From: Dromaius novaehollandiae
Lineage: Eukaryota > Chordata > Aves > Casuariiformes > Dromaiidae
Assembly (NCBI RefSeq): GCF_036370855.1
Contig: NC_088102.1
Coordinates: 25,835,001-25,899,000, forward strand
Length of the DNA stretch: 64,000 nt
Direction: 5' to 3'
Positions 26,111 through 40,039 of the stretch are shown here, in pieces. The notes under the pieces were generated by a model. It did not search any database and was not told the DNA's origin. It was given only the letters and a program-made list of their open reading frames with translations. Position 1 is the stretch's first letter, and every line of letters starts with the position of its first letter. The position numbers and the translations under genes are program-made.

Positions 26111-28379
26111 CCTTGACAGCCCCGGCTGCTCTGCCTTGCGTTAGTAGGAACAGCCAAGGAGTTTCCAGCAGAGCGCACTGATGCAGGGTCTGTGCATCTC
26201 AGGCTATTTCTGGGTCTGAGGCTGTGCCCAGGCTCATCACGGTCTCCAAGCAGCTTCTGCGCTGTTCAGGCACCTGGGGATGGCTGCCTGGCCTTGTACC
26301 ATAGGGTGAAGAGGTGAATGGTGCTCTGCAGCAATCAGCCACCAGAGTGGGAATACATAGGGGGCTGCCCCCCTCACAAGGGCAGCAGGGCTCAAGTGGA
26401 TGAGTGCATTTAAGACCTTGGCAGCATTTCCAAAACCTCTTCTGTCAATGCAGCCTCACTCAGTTGAATAGCAGGTGTGGCACCTAAGAAACTTCTTCAG
26501 GGCCTTTTTTCTGCAGAGCAGCCACCCCTTCTTGCCATCAGGTAAAGTCAGCAGCTGGGACATGGACCTGCACTACCAAGATGCAAAGAGGCTCTGAGCC
26601 TGTTTGTCCCCCTCCCTAGCTCTCCAAGCCACAAGGATGCAGGCAGCAGCACACTGGGAATGCAGTACTAAGCACCTCATCTGGCCACCACTGTTCCCAT
26701 CTAATGATCAGAGGCCCTCTTACAGCCAGTCTAGCAGGGAACAGCAACCAGAATGAGACTGCAGGAAAGCCCCTCCAACACCCTGAGCAGTGTCTTCCCC
26801 TCTTTTACAAGCTCTCCAAGGCTGAAACCCTGCTCAGCTGATTTCTGTTCTGCTGAAACAAGGCATAGAGCACAGGTGGGCCACATTTGACAAGACTTTA
26901 CTGCAAACGAGACCTGTATCTCCAACTGATGACTTCTAGGAGCTACCATAGCCCAACTGACACATGACTAAACTTTAGAGAACAGTAGAATAAACAAGGG
27001 TTTCCCAATCTCTCTCACTGCCATTTCCTTCAGCTCCAGTGATATGTACAATGCATGGGAAGTCACTCAGCTTGCCTGCTCACTTCGATTGAGACGGCAT
27101 CAGTCCCGCAGCCTCACCAAGACCTTGAGACCTTGACTTTCTCTGTGTTGCAGCAGATGACATCATCTAGATCAGGACAGAGCAGAGAGGGCTGTGCTGG
27201 CTTAGTATGACATGTGTTCTGCAAGAGGCAAGCAACAGGGGTTTGTAGGAGAAACAAATGTATGGCAGTTTTCTAAAATGACTTGTGTTTGTGGGTTGCC
27301 TTTGCTTTTTGGTCCCCAACATTAGATACCATGATTTTCAGCAAGTGTGGGGTGCATTTTACACAAGCCACGGCTTCTCTGAGCCATTGCCCTCTGAAGT
27401 GGAAACCAGTGTGCACCATCACTTAAACTGGCAGGTATGGTGTGAAATCTTGTCTCCCGAGCAGAGCTGGCAAACTCGCTGCTGGTGGGCTGCCCCAGGC
27501 CTAAACGCACAAATGCCAGGTCCTCCTCCCTTGCCCAGCCAAGACAGCTGCAATCACACAAAGCTGGAAAAACCTATCCCGTGTGTGAACACTTCCCTCA
27601 GTATGCAAGATAATTGTTCCTTCCTGACTCTGGCCCATGTTGTGCCTAGCTATAAACCAAATGAAAATACAGAGGAGTCCGAGCAAGAAAAAATTCCTTC
27701 ACTTTCTGTTGTGTGTAAAGCTTCAGTGGGCTGTGACTTTGGCACCAGAAGAACATCACAGATATGGTCTCATGAGAGCTTGGCCATCCCATGATTTTTA
27801 AAGTCTCTCCAGAAGCCCAGGAAGCACACGTACTGTGTGGCTCAGCCTCCAGCACTATAAGCGGAGGAGCCCTCCACCTCCCTTCTGCACTGCTTATAGC
27901 TGTGCAGCAGTGTGGGAGAGCTGTGGATCTGCAGCCCAGAGAGACCGGCTGCGAGGGTGAGGCACAGGGAGCTGACTTACAGTCAGAGCTGGTAGTGCTG
28001 CCTACTCTGCTGTCTGCCTGTTGCTCCCTATTGTAAGTTCCTCTTTTCAGTCATTTATGACTTTTTATTTGAGCTGGACTTCTCCAGGCAGGCTCAGGGA
28101 TCCTGGCTGAGTTTGCCTAGACAAATTTCAGCCAAGATGGTGCAACTGTTGCTAAGAATGAGGGCTGGGGGAAAAAAACCGTTTTGCCTGTGTTTAAAAA
28201 AACATGGACAGTTTTTCTTTGGAAAGCTCCAGTGTCTCTGAGCTTTGGAGCCAAACACTGGCAAAGGTATGGCTGTTAGTCAAGGAGGTGCCTTTAAATC
28301 CCCCTATGGAGCCATTATATGTTTCTGAAAAACTAGTGTGCCCAGGCCGAGAGCAGGCTTGAAGGGTGCAGGAAGGAAA

Positions 28380-28900
28380 AGGCCCTCTGGTTCCCCCCTC
28401 CCTGCTCCCAGAGCCGAGGAGCCTGCGTGTGTGCCCTCACAGCAGCCCGGCCCGAAGCCGCACAGCGCAACCAGGGTGTCCCCGCGCCAGCTGCTCCCAC
28501 CAGGAGCGACCCAGCAGAGAGTGGGACCTGGCAAATCCCGCCGGTCAGCCGTGGCCTGCACACCGGCAGCCTGGTGAGGAGAGCGGTCACCGCTGCAGCA
28601 CGGGGGCAGGAGCCAGCGTAGGGCTTTGCGGTGCAAAGTGGCGTGAACAGCCCCAGAGCCCAGGCCTGGGCAGGGGCAGCTGGAAAGGGACAAGGCTGGG
28701 CAAGGGGACAGGGTGTGGGAAGTGCAGGAGGCGGCTGCAGTGGGGCTGGAGCTGGGGAGGGCCGGGGGGTGGAAAGGGAGAAAACCGAGTTTGGATGTGG
28801 AGACAAGACTGAGCTGGGAGTCCTGAGCTGGAAGGAAGGAGTGGGGCAACGGAGGCAGAGCTGGCTGTTACCTGTGCAACCTTCACCCAGTGCCCTGAGA
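28380..28900. other. GC-rich patch with G-rich plus strand
   Basis: The left part (about 28400-28640) contains clustered CG dinucleotides, more than any other stretch outside the two main CpG islands. The right part (about 28660-28860) is strongly purine-rich on the plus strand, with many GGG runs that could form G-quadruplexes. It may be a weak CpG island or a distal regulatory element. Overlapping open frames are compositional. Confidence 0.4.
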
Positions 28901-29169
28901 GCGCACAGGGCGCCGGTGCGAGCCCGCGCCGTCCCTGACCACATGATGCGTTAGACAGGGCAGCTCTGCCTCAGCCGCTGCACGAAATGCCTGGTGCTGG
29001 CTTAACAAGCAGCTGTGCTGTATTGCTGTCTGTGCTCAGGGCTGGATGTGGCCCCAGGCTTTCTTACCTGAAAACTGCTTTGAGGACAGAATTATTTGTT
29101 TCCTCAGAGGATTTTTTCTCATCATTACATTATGTTCATGCTTCAAAAGCAGGAATGAATTTATTTTCA

Positions 29170-29260
29170 TAGCATCCCTGTGAAATGTGGGGGATTACCT
29201 CCCCCTTTAGAGATGGGAAGCTGACACCTGAAGAGATTAAACTTGCAATTACCCAGCGAT
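29170..29260 (+). repeat. Ancient L2/MIR-like fragment
   Basis: The order atccctgtgaaatgtggggg, tacctcccccttta, gagatgggaagctgacacct, gaagagattaaacttgcaat matches the common L2/MIR-type tail (cctgtgaggtaggg, ccccattttacagatggggaaactgaggcacagagagattaagtgac). Diverged; borders approximate. Confidence 0.6.
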
Positions 29261-32200
29261 GCTGAGTGATTTTCCTGTGTGGCTGGCACTATATAGCACT
29301 GCAGCTCTCAGTGCACAGCTTCAGCTAACTTTTGTCACAGCCATGAGGGCTCAGCACTTCTTCAAATTGGACTCCGGGGTATTGAGTGGACACCCAGAAA
29401 ATGAAGTCCAGGCAATTTAGTAGCCACATAAGAAAAGTTTTGGTGATACACCTCACCTCCTGCAATGACTGAGGCAGAGGCAGGAGAGAAGCTGCTCCCC
29501 AGGGTAGCATCAGCTGCCTTCTCCTGAGACTCCTTTCTCTTCCTAGAATTGCCTGCCTCATTCCCGAAACACCTCCTGACTTCGGTAACTAAGGAAACAA
29601 GGCTCTTGTCGACAGCAGCTTCTTTTATTGTGTAACATTGCTGGGTCCCCTGAGCGCATCCAGACTGAAGGACACAAGGGAGTTGTGGCGCACCATGCTG
29701 GGTGCCATCCTGGGCCCGAGGGGAGCACCATCCTGATGTGCACCCTGGGGCAGGTGTGTTAAGGCACACACAGCCCCTCCTGCTTCCCCAGCCAGGCCTG
29801 TACCCACAGCCTCAATGCAGCATGGCACCTCCCACATATACCCCCTGAAATCTCCCTCCTGGCCCATGCAGGAGAAGAGCACCATGGCCTGCCAGCCAGC
29901 TATACTAGACCCAAATTCCCCACAGGAAGGCAGAGGCCACAGAGCTGAGCTGCTCTGGGGGCACCAGCCCTTCAGTGGGGCTCTGCACCCAAAGCAGCCC
30001 CATGCCTTGGCTGGGCCTGGCATGGGGACACTGGGGTCCCTGGCAAGACATAACCCCCTTCGCATGACAGGCCACAAGACTCCCACTTTGCAAAAGGAAG
30101 AATTCCAGAGCTGCAGCAGAGGCTGAGCTGAGATCACACCAGGCACCTTAATTCTGCTAATTACAAAAGTTAATTTCTTAATTTTCAAGTGCTCACCTTG
30201 GACCTTTGCAAGGGTCTTCAAGGCAGTTTTCCTTGTGTAATAGCAGGAAAACAGAGGCCACAGCTGCTAAGCTGGGAAATCATCTCTTCCCCTGCCAGAT
30301 CCCTCATGGTTTGGTGTGTGCATGCTTGTAATTTCAAATCTGCTTCAGACATCACCCACCACCCAGACTGCATGACCAGGCACTAATCAGTTATATTAAA
30401 GTATGCTAATTGGCTCTTCACAATTGCCAGTCAGGCGGGACAGTGCGGCTCAGCGCTGACAAGCATGGGATTTCTCTGCGGTCGCAAATCTCATTTTTTT
30501 GGCTGGCCCAGGGAAGCAGGATATTCCTGAGGTCCTGTTCTGCTACCATCAGCCTGCTCCAGAACGCACAATGGCTGGGTCCTGCTTGTGGCTCAGCACA
30601 AATAGCTCAAATTGTATAGGCCACTGAGACAGTTTAACCACAACTGCTCATCTCAAAGTGTATCAGCCAAACCAACCCCTGCTTTCAGGAGCTACTGCCT
30701 CCAGTGGTCCCTCTGTGGGTGCTCCCACAGTCTCTTTCATCAGCCTCACAGCAAGAAAGTAGCTGTAGCTTTTGGCTCAGGGCTCTCCCCACTTCATCCC
30801 AGTGTCCAGCCTGTGCCCTGCCATTAACTAAATGTTTCTCCACTTTTCCCTCCCCAGATCCTGCCTTTTGCAAACTGAGCACTTGGCTAACCCCCTCCAA
30901 GAAGAACCCATTGGAGATCTTCATCTAGACCTGGAGGCTTCCACCTGATATCTCCCTGCCAGCTTTTGTGCACCAAACATCCTTGCATAACTCTGCAAGT
31001 AGCTAGTAAGTGCTTTCCTGGTGGTCAGGCCCACTGCCCACCTACCCTTTCAGTGACATATGTCTAAGCTGGCCCAGGGTCACTCTGAAAGCCCAGGGCA
31101 AGCAAGCTCCTTGTTTGCAGGCCCAGAGATGTGTGCAGATGGTCTATTCACTCTGTAGAAAATACATCTCCCTCTCCTATGCATGTGTGTGAGAGAAACA
31201 AATCATATGCTTGGCTATACAGAGCTTGCAGAGAGGTCAGTAGCATTTCCTGAAATGGAGGACATAGATTAGAGTCAAATCTTTCCTGCAAATCTAAAGG
31301 AAATGACCTTTCTGTGTCAGAAGGTGCAACTGGTAATTCCTGACAGACAAGAAGAAGATCCAGGCTGAGCGCTTGACCTTCTGAATCAGGAAATGGCATT
31401 TGTGATGATGCTTCAAGCAGTGAAAGATTGATTGCAAAGATAGCAGGGAAAAGTGATGGTAGTTTTAATGAGAATGTCAATAGATTATGGGGGAAAGATG
31501 TGAGCTGACAGTCTGAGCAGGGAGAGCCAGTGAGGAAGATGCACATCATGTAATGAACCACATTACTATTCAGGCCAAACGCAGAGCTCTGCATTCAGGA
31601 TGTGTCTCAGCACACATGCCTGGCCTTCCCGGGAGCATGTGGCAAACACTCCATGCACTGATGTTCTCCCGGGCTAAAACAAGTTGCTAGCAGCATAGCT
31701 AGCTCATGAGCTAGTGGCATGGTCCTTTATGAAAGTCATTAACTCTAAATGGGATGTCTCATATACAAAATACTCAGTTTCATATTCAAAATATTCGGCA
31801 GAAATGTCTTTGCTAATTATCTTGCTTGTCTTTCCTCTAGGTACAGAATAGCACCAGAATGGTAAAGGGACCAAAGGACAAAAGGATATATACATATATA
31901 AGGGGACATCCTTGACCAGAAAAAGGATCTGTGTAGACTAGCATTCTTTTTCTGGCAGCGGCTGACAGCAAATGCCTTGAGAAGGATGTAGGAACAGAGC
32001 AGAAATACAATACTCCCGCAGCATCCTCTCCCAGTTGCCAGCACATTGTGGCTCACAGGCTTCATGGTCCAGGAAATACATAGCCCTTGAAAGAGGTTTG
32101 GAAGCGCTATGAAATGTGAGCATCCACAACACCCTGCAGCAAGGTGTTCTCCAAGCAAGCTACATGTTGTTTGAAGTATCTTCTTTTGGTTGCTCTGACC

Positions 32201-35200
32201 CAGCCACCAGATACTTTCACCTGCTTCTCAGCCTGGAACATGCCATGAATGTTTGAGCCCTTTTTATTAATTAATAATTATTTATTAATTTTCATACTCA
32301 CACTGCTGGTTTTACCTCTGGTTTTACTGTGTGTATAATTAAACTTCATTCATAATGATCTTTGCACTTCCTTTCTCCCTCCCCTCCTTCCCACAGGCAC
32401 TGAAACAAAGCCATCATTCAAGCAGAGGAAATACAGTGTTTATCAGGCTGCGGTTGCACGAGGAGAGAGTTGGGATCAGGGAGGGAAGAAGAGCTCCCTA
32501 TTGAGCTGAAAGTAGAAGGGGAATGTGGGTAGATGACATGTTATTAATATCCAGTAATACCCCATGATAAAAGCAGATGCCTGAGACATTATCGTAGATG
32601 ATCGCAGCCCCGGTTCTGGACCTTCATCCACCCTTCCAGGTAGCTCAACAAACAATAGTTTTGCCACTGCTTCACCAGATCTCCAAGGGCCCCGGGGAGA
32701 GGTCCATCAGCTCAAGCCCTTTGGGAAGTGTCAAACTTGGCACATTCAGCCATGTTGAAACAGAGTGTGAATCACTGCAGAGGGTAAGATTCACATCTGA
32801 TACAGCAGAGTTGAATTTGGACTTAAACAACCTCCTTTCAGGGAGCTTTAATCCACCTGCGGTGAGGACTGCGGAGTCCTCATCAGCAGCCAGTTAGGGA
32901 GGTTTGAGTGGGGAAGACTGCTCTGCAGGTGGGTCCTCCAGGGGAAGAGGTGCTGCCCTCCCAGCTCTGGGGCTGGGAGCTCCCCAGCAGAGCCAGAGTG
33001 GGACTGCGATGGGTGGAGGGCAGGGGAGAGATCTCTTCAGAGCTGCAACAGTGCCTGCCTGTCATCTCAAACCTCCTGAAGCCACTTGCCCCCCCAAATC
33101 ACAGTGATAGCAGCCCCATGCAGCAGTTATGACACACCACAGCATACTGGGGGATGGATGGATAACCTGGCCACTTGTGCCCCATAGCCTTTACCTGCTG
33201 TAGCCCTACACATTGCACTGCCCTCAGGCTTGCCTTCCTGTCCTGCTGCAGTCTCCTATCCCCTGCCATCTCTTCAGCCTTCACCCCAAACTCTCTCTGC
33301 CCCACATCCTCTGCCTTCCAACTCCCTTTTGTTGTGCCACAAGGAAATGAGAGCTGGGCTGTTCTTGGCTGCTGGCTGTGCCCTCTAGGACCAGGCGGAC
33401 TGCTGAGAGCACAACTGGTGGCCAAGAAGAGCTGGTGTCCCAGCCCATCCAGCTGCCTGCGCAGGATATACACTCCACTGTCATCACTGGCTGGTGCCTT
33501 TGAACCATCCCAGACCAGGCAGCATTTCAGAAATCTGCTGAGGTGAGCACAAGAGTTGTGAGCCAAGCAAGCTCCCTAAATTCTGCAGTATAGTAGGACA
33601 AGAATACAACATCACATTCCACATGCAGCACAGGTGTTTCTTGTATCCGCTGACCTAAATCCATTTCTCAGCTAGTTTTTTTCTCTGCTATACAGTTCCT
33701 AGCACTTTGCTCAGCCTTATATTAGCATCTGACAAGATGGCACTTTGTTGAGAGACAGATGTGGTGCTCCCCAGCAGCACATCCTTAAGGGCAAGTTGGA
33801 GCCAGCCTTGGGGTTGTCTGTCTCCTTTCTGTGAACCCACAGGCAGGTATTGTAGGAAAACTCATTTGTTCTGGGGAAAGTTCAGTGCTCCACACCACTT
33901 TTCTGCATGTACTTCCCTTTCATTTGCTACTTCTTCCCCATCTATGAAATGATGAGGGATTTGGGGGGAGGTGACTTCATTCTAACGCAAGTGGGGGAGG
34001 AGGGACTGCTACTTCCTTTCACCTTGGTTATGGCTCCACTGCCTTTGTATGCCTCTCTAATAAGAGTGTAGGAAGCTGTTACATTTCTCTTAAGAAAAAC
34101 CTGTGTATGTTGAGCCCATTGTGAAGAAGGCCCTTCTGTATTTGCCAATGACAGTCACCTGGTAAAAGCTAAAAACCTGGCCTCTGTCCACTGCAGGAGT
34201 GTTTTGATGCTGTGCAGATCCCACCTGGGAGTTTTGGATGCTGTGTAGATGTACTGCCATATAGCCCTGTCTGTTCAGTGGGCAAGAACTTGCTTTTGAA
34301 ACCAGCTCAGTGGAGCTTTTCAGTCTGAAAATGCCTGATGGGAGGAATGAGCTTCTCTCCTGACAGGCACCCAGCACCATCTATTGGCTTCTCCAGGGAT
34401 CTCCAAAGAGCTGAGTGGGAGTACACAGAGGTGAGGGAGGGTCTTCATTCACCATAGTCCCAGACTAGCCTCCTACTTCCTCTGGGGACAGCCCCTTAGG
34501 AAATTACAGTTTCTTTTATCACACTAGGATCTGTGCTATCTTCCTCAGCAGTAAAGACGCTGGAGTGGGGACAGCCAGCAGCCCTGAAAAAAACGAACGT
34601 GGGGAAGAGCTGGGCTTCTGATGAGGTCCCAATTGGAAGAGCTGGGATTGGGGGTGTACTGGGAACCCACTGCCTCCTGCACAGAGCCTTTCTCATCTGG
34701 GAACTCACCCAACCCCTTCGCTGGCCGTTTCTGACCCCAGCTTTCCTTTTTCTTTCCCAGCCCTCACATCTCTCACTGAATTCCATCTATCCCTGCACCT
34801 CCATCTCTTCCACTTCTCTTTCCCAACTCTGTTCAGTCCTGCCACCCACACCATGCCGAGGCCCTTCTTGCCCGAGCCATCCCCCAGGATTTCTGTTTGC
34901 CACGACCACCCCTTGTGCCCCCATGACCTCTGTCTCCCTCAGAGGCCCCACAGCAGATGGGCCCCCACTTCCAGCTGTCCAGGCCCCACTGCTCCCTCTG
35001 CTCCCCAGGCACAGGCCTGGCTGCTATCCTCTGCTAGGTCCCTGGGACCGCCCATTTTCCATGACTGTCAGAGAAGCAGATCCTGGCTTCTGCGTCTGGC
35101 AGTCATTTTGGAAACCTGGGTACTGGCTGTACTTATCTGAAATCCACCAGACAGGAATCTGAGAAGAAAATTAAGACATGCCTGGGGAAAGTCCAAGCCT

Positions 35201-37074
35201 AACTGCTATGGGGCTTCCCCCTTGTATTTATTCTTTGTTTTCCATCTTAATTTCATCCCATAACTCCTTACTGGGTCTTCAGGGGTGAATAATTCACCTC
35301 CTTCCTTACTGTTTACACTGCGGCTCTTTACTGGATTTTCCTCACTCAGCTCAATCCCAATGCAATGAGGAAGGGGAGATAAGGCCATAGGTACAATCCA
35401 CACAGCAGACTCTGCATTGGCTCCATAGGCCCTCTCCTACCATTAGTCTTTGGAGATCCCCAGAAGCTTGAGGATAAGGCAAATTATCATCTCACAGGAG
35501 TATGCCCTTTCTGCAGGCGGCCTGATGCATGATTGCTCCTGACATGCTGCCATCGACCTAAACTTTGGCAGTGCTAAGGGCTTCATTTGTTTGATACCAA
35601 ATACATTAGGTGCTTCTTGGGGTCTAGCCAACAGCTACCCATAATCAAATGTTTACTTTATTTTCCTTCAGCTGAGGAAAGAAAATAGCATCTCAGTTAT
35701 TTTTTCCTTCTCATTTACATAGATGACTTTACTGGACTGAGATTTGCCCTTCAGTCTTGCCCAGCACAGAAGGGATATTGGCCTTAGGGGCCTTGTGATG
35801 GCTCACAGCACCTATATGAGCACTTCAGGCTCCCCAGAACAAAGAAAGAGAGGCCTCCCATGGGAGTTCAGGCCACATGGATGCTGGAAACAGGCAAACA
35901 GGTGAGGCTGCCTGCAGATTCCTGAGGTAAGGCTCTGGTTCTGCCTCTCATCCTCATCCTGAACAATCCTTTGAATTTGTTGTGTTAAAGAAAGCCTAGT
36001 CAACTCCAGAAGAAGGTGCTGTTCATCACTGATGAGGCAGAGATGCCTAGAAGAAGCCCTGGCTAGTGATGGGGCTGAGCAGACATCTAGCTTTGGACTG
36101 CGCAGAAAGCACTTCCACCCACTCAGGGCTCAGTATGGGAAGCCCCTCTAAGTGGCTGCCAGACTGGATGGGATAACAGCCCTTCTTCTGCAACAAATTC
36201 AATGCTTAAACATGTGCTCAGAAAGTGAAATGCTTGGGGTCTAGTGCCTAAATCTGCCTGAGTTTGAGCCCACAGTATGTTGTACAAAGCTACCTGATGG
36301 CCTGGGATGCAACCATGCTGCACCACTTCCCCTTCCTGGGAGCTGATCAACTGTGCAAATACCACATGGGGACAGAGAAGGGGAAAAATCAAGACGCCAG
36401 TTAGGTGACTGGGAGCCTGGTCTCTGCTCCCATTGCTTAGTGCATTTTGTGTAATGAATTGTAAATGGAAAATGTACACATAGGAGCAGGTGGAAATTAA
36501 GCAGGGAGAATCTGGTCCTCTATGTAGCAAACAAATGTTCAGTTAAAATCATTGCCACCTGCACTGTAACTAGGGTAGCAGTTATAAATAAGGTTGCAAT
36601 TATGTACAGTGCAGGCATATATTGCACTAGTTCATAGCTAGCATTTCTGCAGAGCCAAAGTAATTTAGCAACTGCTTTTACCAAGCCACTGGAGGAGCTT
36701 CTTCAGGGCAGGGGGCAGCAGCCATGTGAAAGCAGGGATGGAGATCACTTCTCCCAGGACACTGCTACAGCAAGCAGGTGGATTAATCCAAGTCTGTTTT
36801 CTGGAACTGATTTAGCATTGTGTTCATTTTTCTGAAGCTCCTGCTGAAACATTTCAAATTTCAGATCTGATTTCACTTCTTTTGAGGCTGAAAGGCCTGG
36901 TTCTCTAGGGAGGAGCAGTTCTGTAAGAGAACAAGTAAGAGCCCTAGGGAAGCAGCAAAAGGAAGGCATATTTTATCCTTAGTAACTGGTCATTTCCATT
37001 TTGGAGGCAGTGAAAGAAAAACCATCTGGTGGGTGCTGAATATTCACTATGTGAAAAGTGACTTGGTTATGAAT

Positions 37075-37200
37075 ATGAGCATGTGTTATTGTTATTTATT
37101 ATTTATAGGATTCCCTAGGTGTGCATGACACTTTGCAAGCAGATATGAAGACAAGGGCTCTTGCCCCGATATGCACAATGTAAATTTGACACAATACTAA
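37075..37200 (+). repeat. Ancient interspersed repeat fragment (reptile-type L2/MIR-like)
   Basis: A ttattgttatttattattta stretch is followed by ggattccctaggtgtgcatg, then cactttgcaagcagatatga, and caagggctcttgccccgata. This is the order of a repeat frequent in turtles, crocodilians and, less often, birds: TTATTATT run, gcctaggagcc, ctgtacaaacaca, cagtccctgccccaaagagc. The subfamily is not determined. Confidence 0.6.
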
Positions 37201-40039
37201 ATAGCAACAGACCATGACTGATGAGGGTCAGGCAACCAGTTTTGGGGGGAGCAGTGAAAGATGCTGATCCCATAAAAAGCAGTGCACCACTCCTGAGGCA
37301 GTAGCTGCTCCTTTTGACAGCAGATTGCTAAAGATGACCATCTTCACATGTTTCTGCTGGTTATGTTGGGCCTCTACTGTAATTAACTTTGTTTATATTT
37401 ATTATTTTAATTCTGTACTTCCTAAGGAGCTCTGCTCCTGAAGCATCCTGTCTGGAAATGACCCAGTGCAAAAGGAACATTAGTCATCTACCTGTCTACC
37501 ATACCCATGGTATCCACCTTGGGTGATGAAACTGCTGACTTGGCTTGAGCTTTATTGCTCGGAAGATTCAAATCTATCATTTTTAACAAAAAAAGGACAT
37601 TTTATTGTGCACTTTTTCTGCTATCACAGAGCCAAAGTATCTTGAAAGCAAGGGAAAGATTCCCATGGAGGCACAAGGTGACACTTTATTGTCAGAGTGT
37701 AATGTCTGATATTGAAGAATGCTGGGGATTGTCCTTTCTTCTGTCTGCTCTCCCTTCTTTTCTTTTCACTGCTTGAATTTTCTTCTGCAGGGGTTTCTGC
37801 CAAGGAACTTGGCCATTCATCTGGCACTCAGCCAGTAACAGACTTTTATGAAAGGGGGAGTCACAGGCACTCACAGGGAAAGGAGTGGTCTTGGGTCCCT
37901 TAGGTGCAAATTCCTTGCACCTTTATGGGGATAGGGTTCAGGGACACTTGTGGTGTCAGTGGGATGGAGAAGTGGGTGGTTAAAGGCCCCTTGCGGGAGG
38001 GAGAATGGGAAGTCTTGAGGATAAAGAGTTTTCATGTTGCAGATGTCAGCTGCCAGTGAAGAGTGTTTGGTTTGACATATGATGAGCTCACCCCCTCCCA
38101 GCTTAGCAAGAAGTGGGTGCACTGAAATCAGGGACTACAGCACATTGGTGCTTAGACCTTCCCCTAAGACAGCAGCCCTGGACTGAGCTCAGGCCTATGA
38201 GCATCTGCCCTCATGCAACTTTCCTTTCCCACCTATCATCAACATTTTCTCTTCCTGCTGCTATGCTCTGACATGCTGAAGTTTACTTGATTAACGAAAG
38301 TTTGTTTCTCAACAGCACCAGCAAGCAGAGAATGAATCAAATGTTAATTTTTGCAACAGTTTTCCTAACATATCAGATTGCACCATAAATTGTGACTTTG
38401 TACACTTATTTCAAACAGGCCTGAACTTTCATTTCACAGCCCAGCTAAAATAGCCAAGTGACCAGAGCATGCTTCACAATGTAGTATTCAAACTGGTTTG
38501 AATAGCATTGTCCTTTCAGTCTTTCTTCTCTGCTTCCAGAAAGACATTTACATTGTTATACGACTCTAAGAATGAGGCAGATAGGATAGCAAAGTTGGGG
38601 AGCCATGTAAGGACTTTCATACAGGATGAGACAATGTTAGTGGCTGCTCTGATATTTTTTGTGACAAGAGCTCTGTATAACTTTTTGAGCTGTATCGCAC
38701 AGTCAAAACACTCTCCCTGTTAGTCACTACTAACACTGGAAGACCATACTCATCGTGGTAGTTTTTTCGTTGCTGGAGGAGAAAGAGTCTCTCAGGTAGC
38801 CAGCACCAATTCATGCAGAGCTTAGGAAAGCAGATCGGCTAAGGCTTTGAAGGATGGTTTGGCCTTGTACCTTAGCTACCGAGTCCTATTTAAAATTCTG
38901 TGAGTTGGAACACACCAGCTGGCACACCTTAGAGTGCAACCAGGTTTTCCCTGTTTAAATATACCCTTTGTGCTCATAGCTTCTTGGGTCATCTAAGTCT
39001 TGGACTTTCTGGCACAAATGACAACAGCCTGATCTATGGTTGTTATTTAGACATAGAAGGTGGATTTTGTTCAATAGATGCAAAATATCCATTACAGTCT
39101 GTCCGACAACTCATTATTCATTTGGAGGTAATTGACCCTTTGTCGATAAACCTTTCATATCATCTCCTCAAGAGTTGGAAACCCATGTGCTAAAGGACAT
39201 CGTGACTGGGGAAGTCAGAGAATAAGCCTATTTGAAAAAGTGAGGTTCTAGGCGCACTTTTAGTCCTTATTTCCCTTTCTCCTCTTTGTTTTTATGGATT
39301 AATGACCTGAAAATGTCTCTCTCAAATGCAAAGATAAAATAAGCCATGGATATGTCTTTAGGTGGCAGATTTTTTACTCATTTACTTTAAAACTGTCTGG
39401 ACTAGTTTTCAATGTATGCCACTATCTGAACCATAACACATCCCTGCAGAAATACTTTGTACACCAAACGTTGGCTTATGGCTTAGTTTTACACTGAATG
39501 ATAAGCAGGGAGGTTTATAATGAGAAAACAGCATCTGAATTAACCCGGTGGTGTCTTGGCACACTGAGGTGGGAAGTGTGACTGCATAAAACCCCTCTTT
39601 CTCAACATTGGCCTTCAAGGAGGAAGAAGGGGAGGGTAGGTGAAGATTGGCCACATGGGAGCTGAAAAGGAGGTTCAGTCGTAGTGCTGAAGTCATAAAT
39701 TCAGATCCAGCACACGCTTGACAGTGTGTGAAAGTCATGACCATCTGTCAACTGTTTAGTAACCATCTCTTCCCTTGTTAATGAGTGTCCTCCTCACTGA
39801 AACCCCCAGCACAACTCACACAGCACAACAGACAATCTGGGCCAAAATGATTAAAAACCAGCTCTCTAAAACTATACTGCTGAGCTCCCTGACCTCAGTG
39901 CTGGATGTCCCTTGTCTCTCAGGTACCTGAAAACAGATACAATACTCCAAGCCTGCAATCTTTCTTTCGGAGGTTTCCAAAGCACAGCCCACGAGGAAAA
40001 GATTGAGGGGATCACAATGGCTTTATCTACAGAAGACAT

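Noticed and set aside
25288..26181. Long open frames on both strands across the CpG island (up to 297 residues)
   Set aside because: The translations are Pro/Ala/Arg/Gly low complexity in overlapping frames, as expected from GC composition with few stop codons. No domain or codon signature stands out.
27285..27794. 169-residue plus-strand frame upstream of the TMEM63C island
   Set aside because: No recognisable domain, unremarkable start context and no flanking exon signals. Length is within chance for a window of this size.
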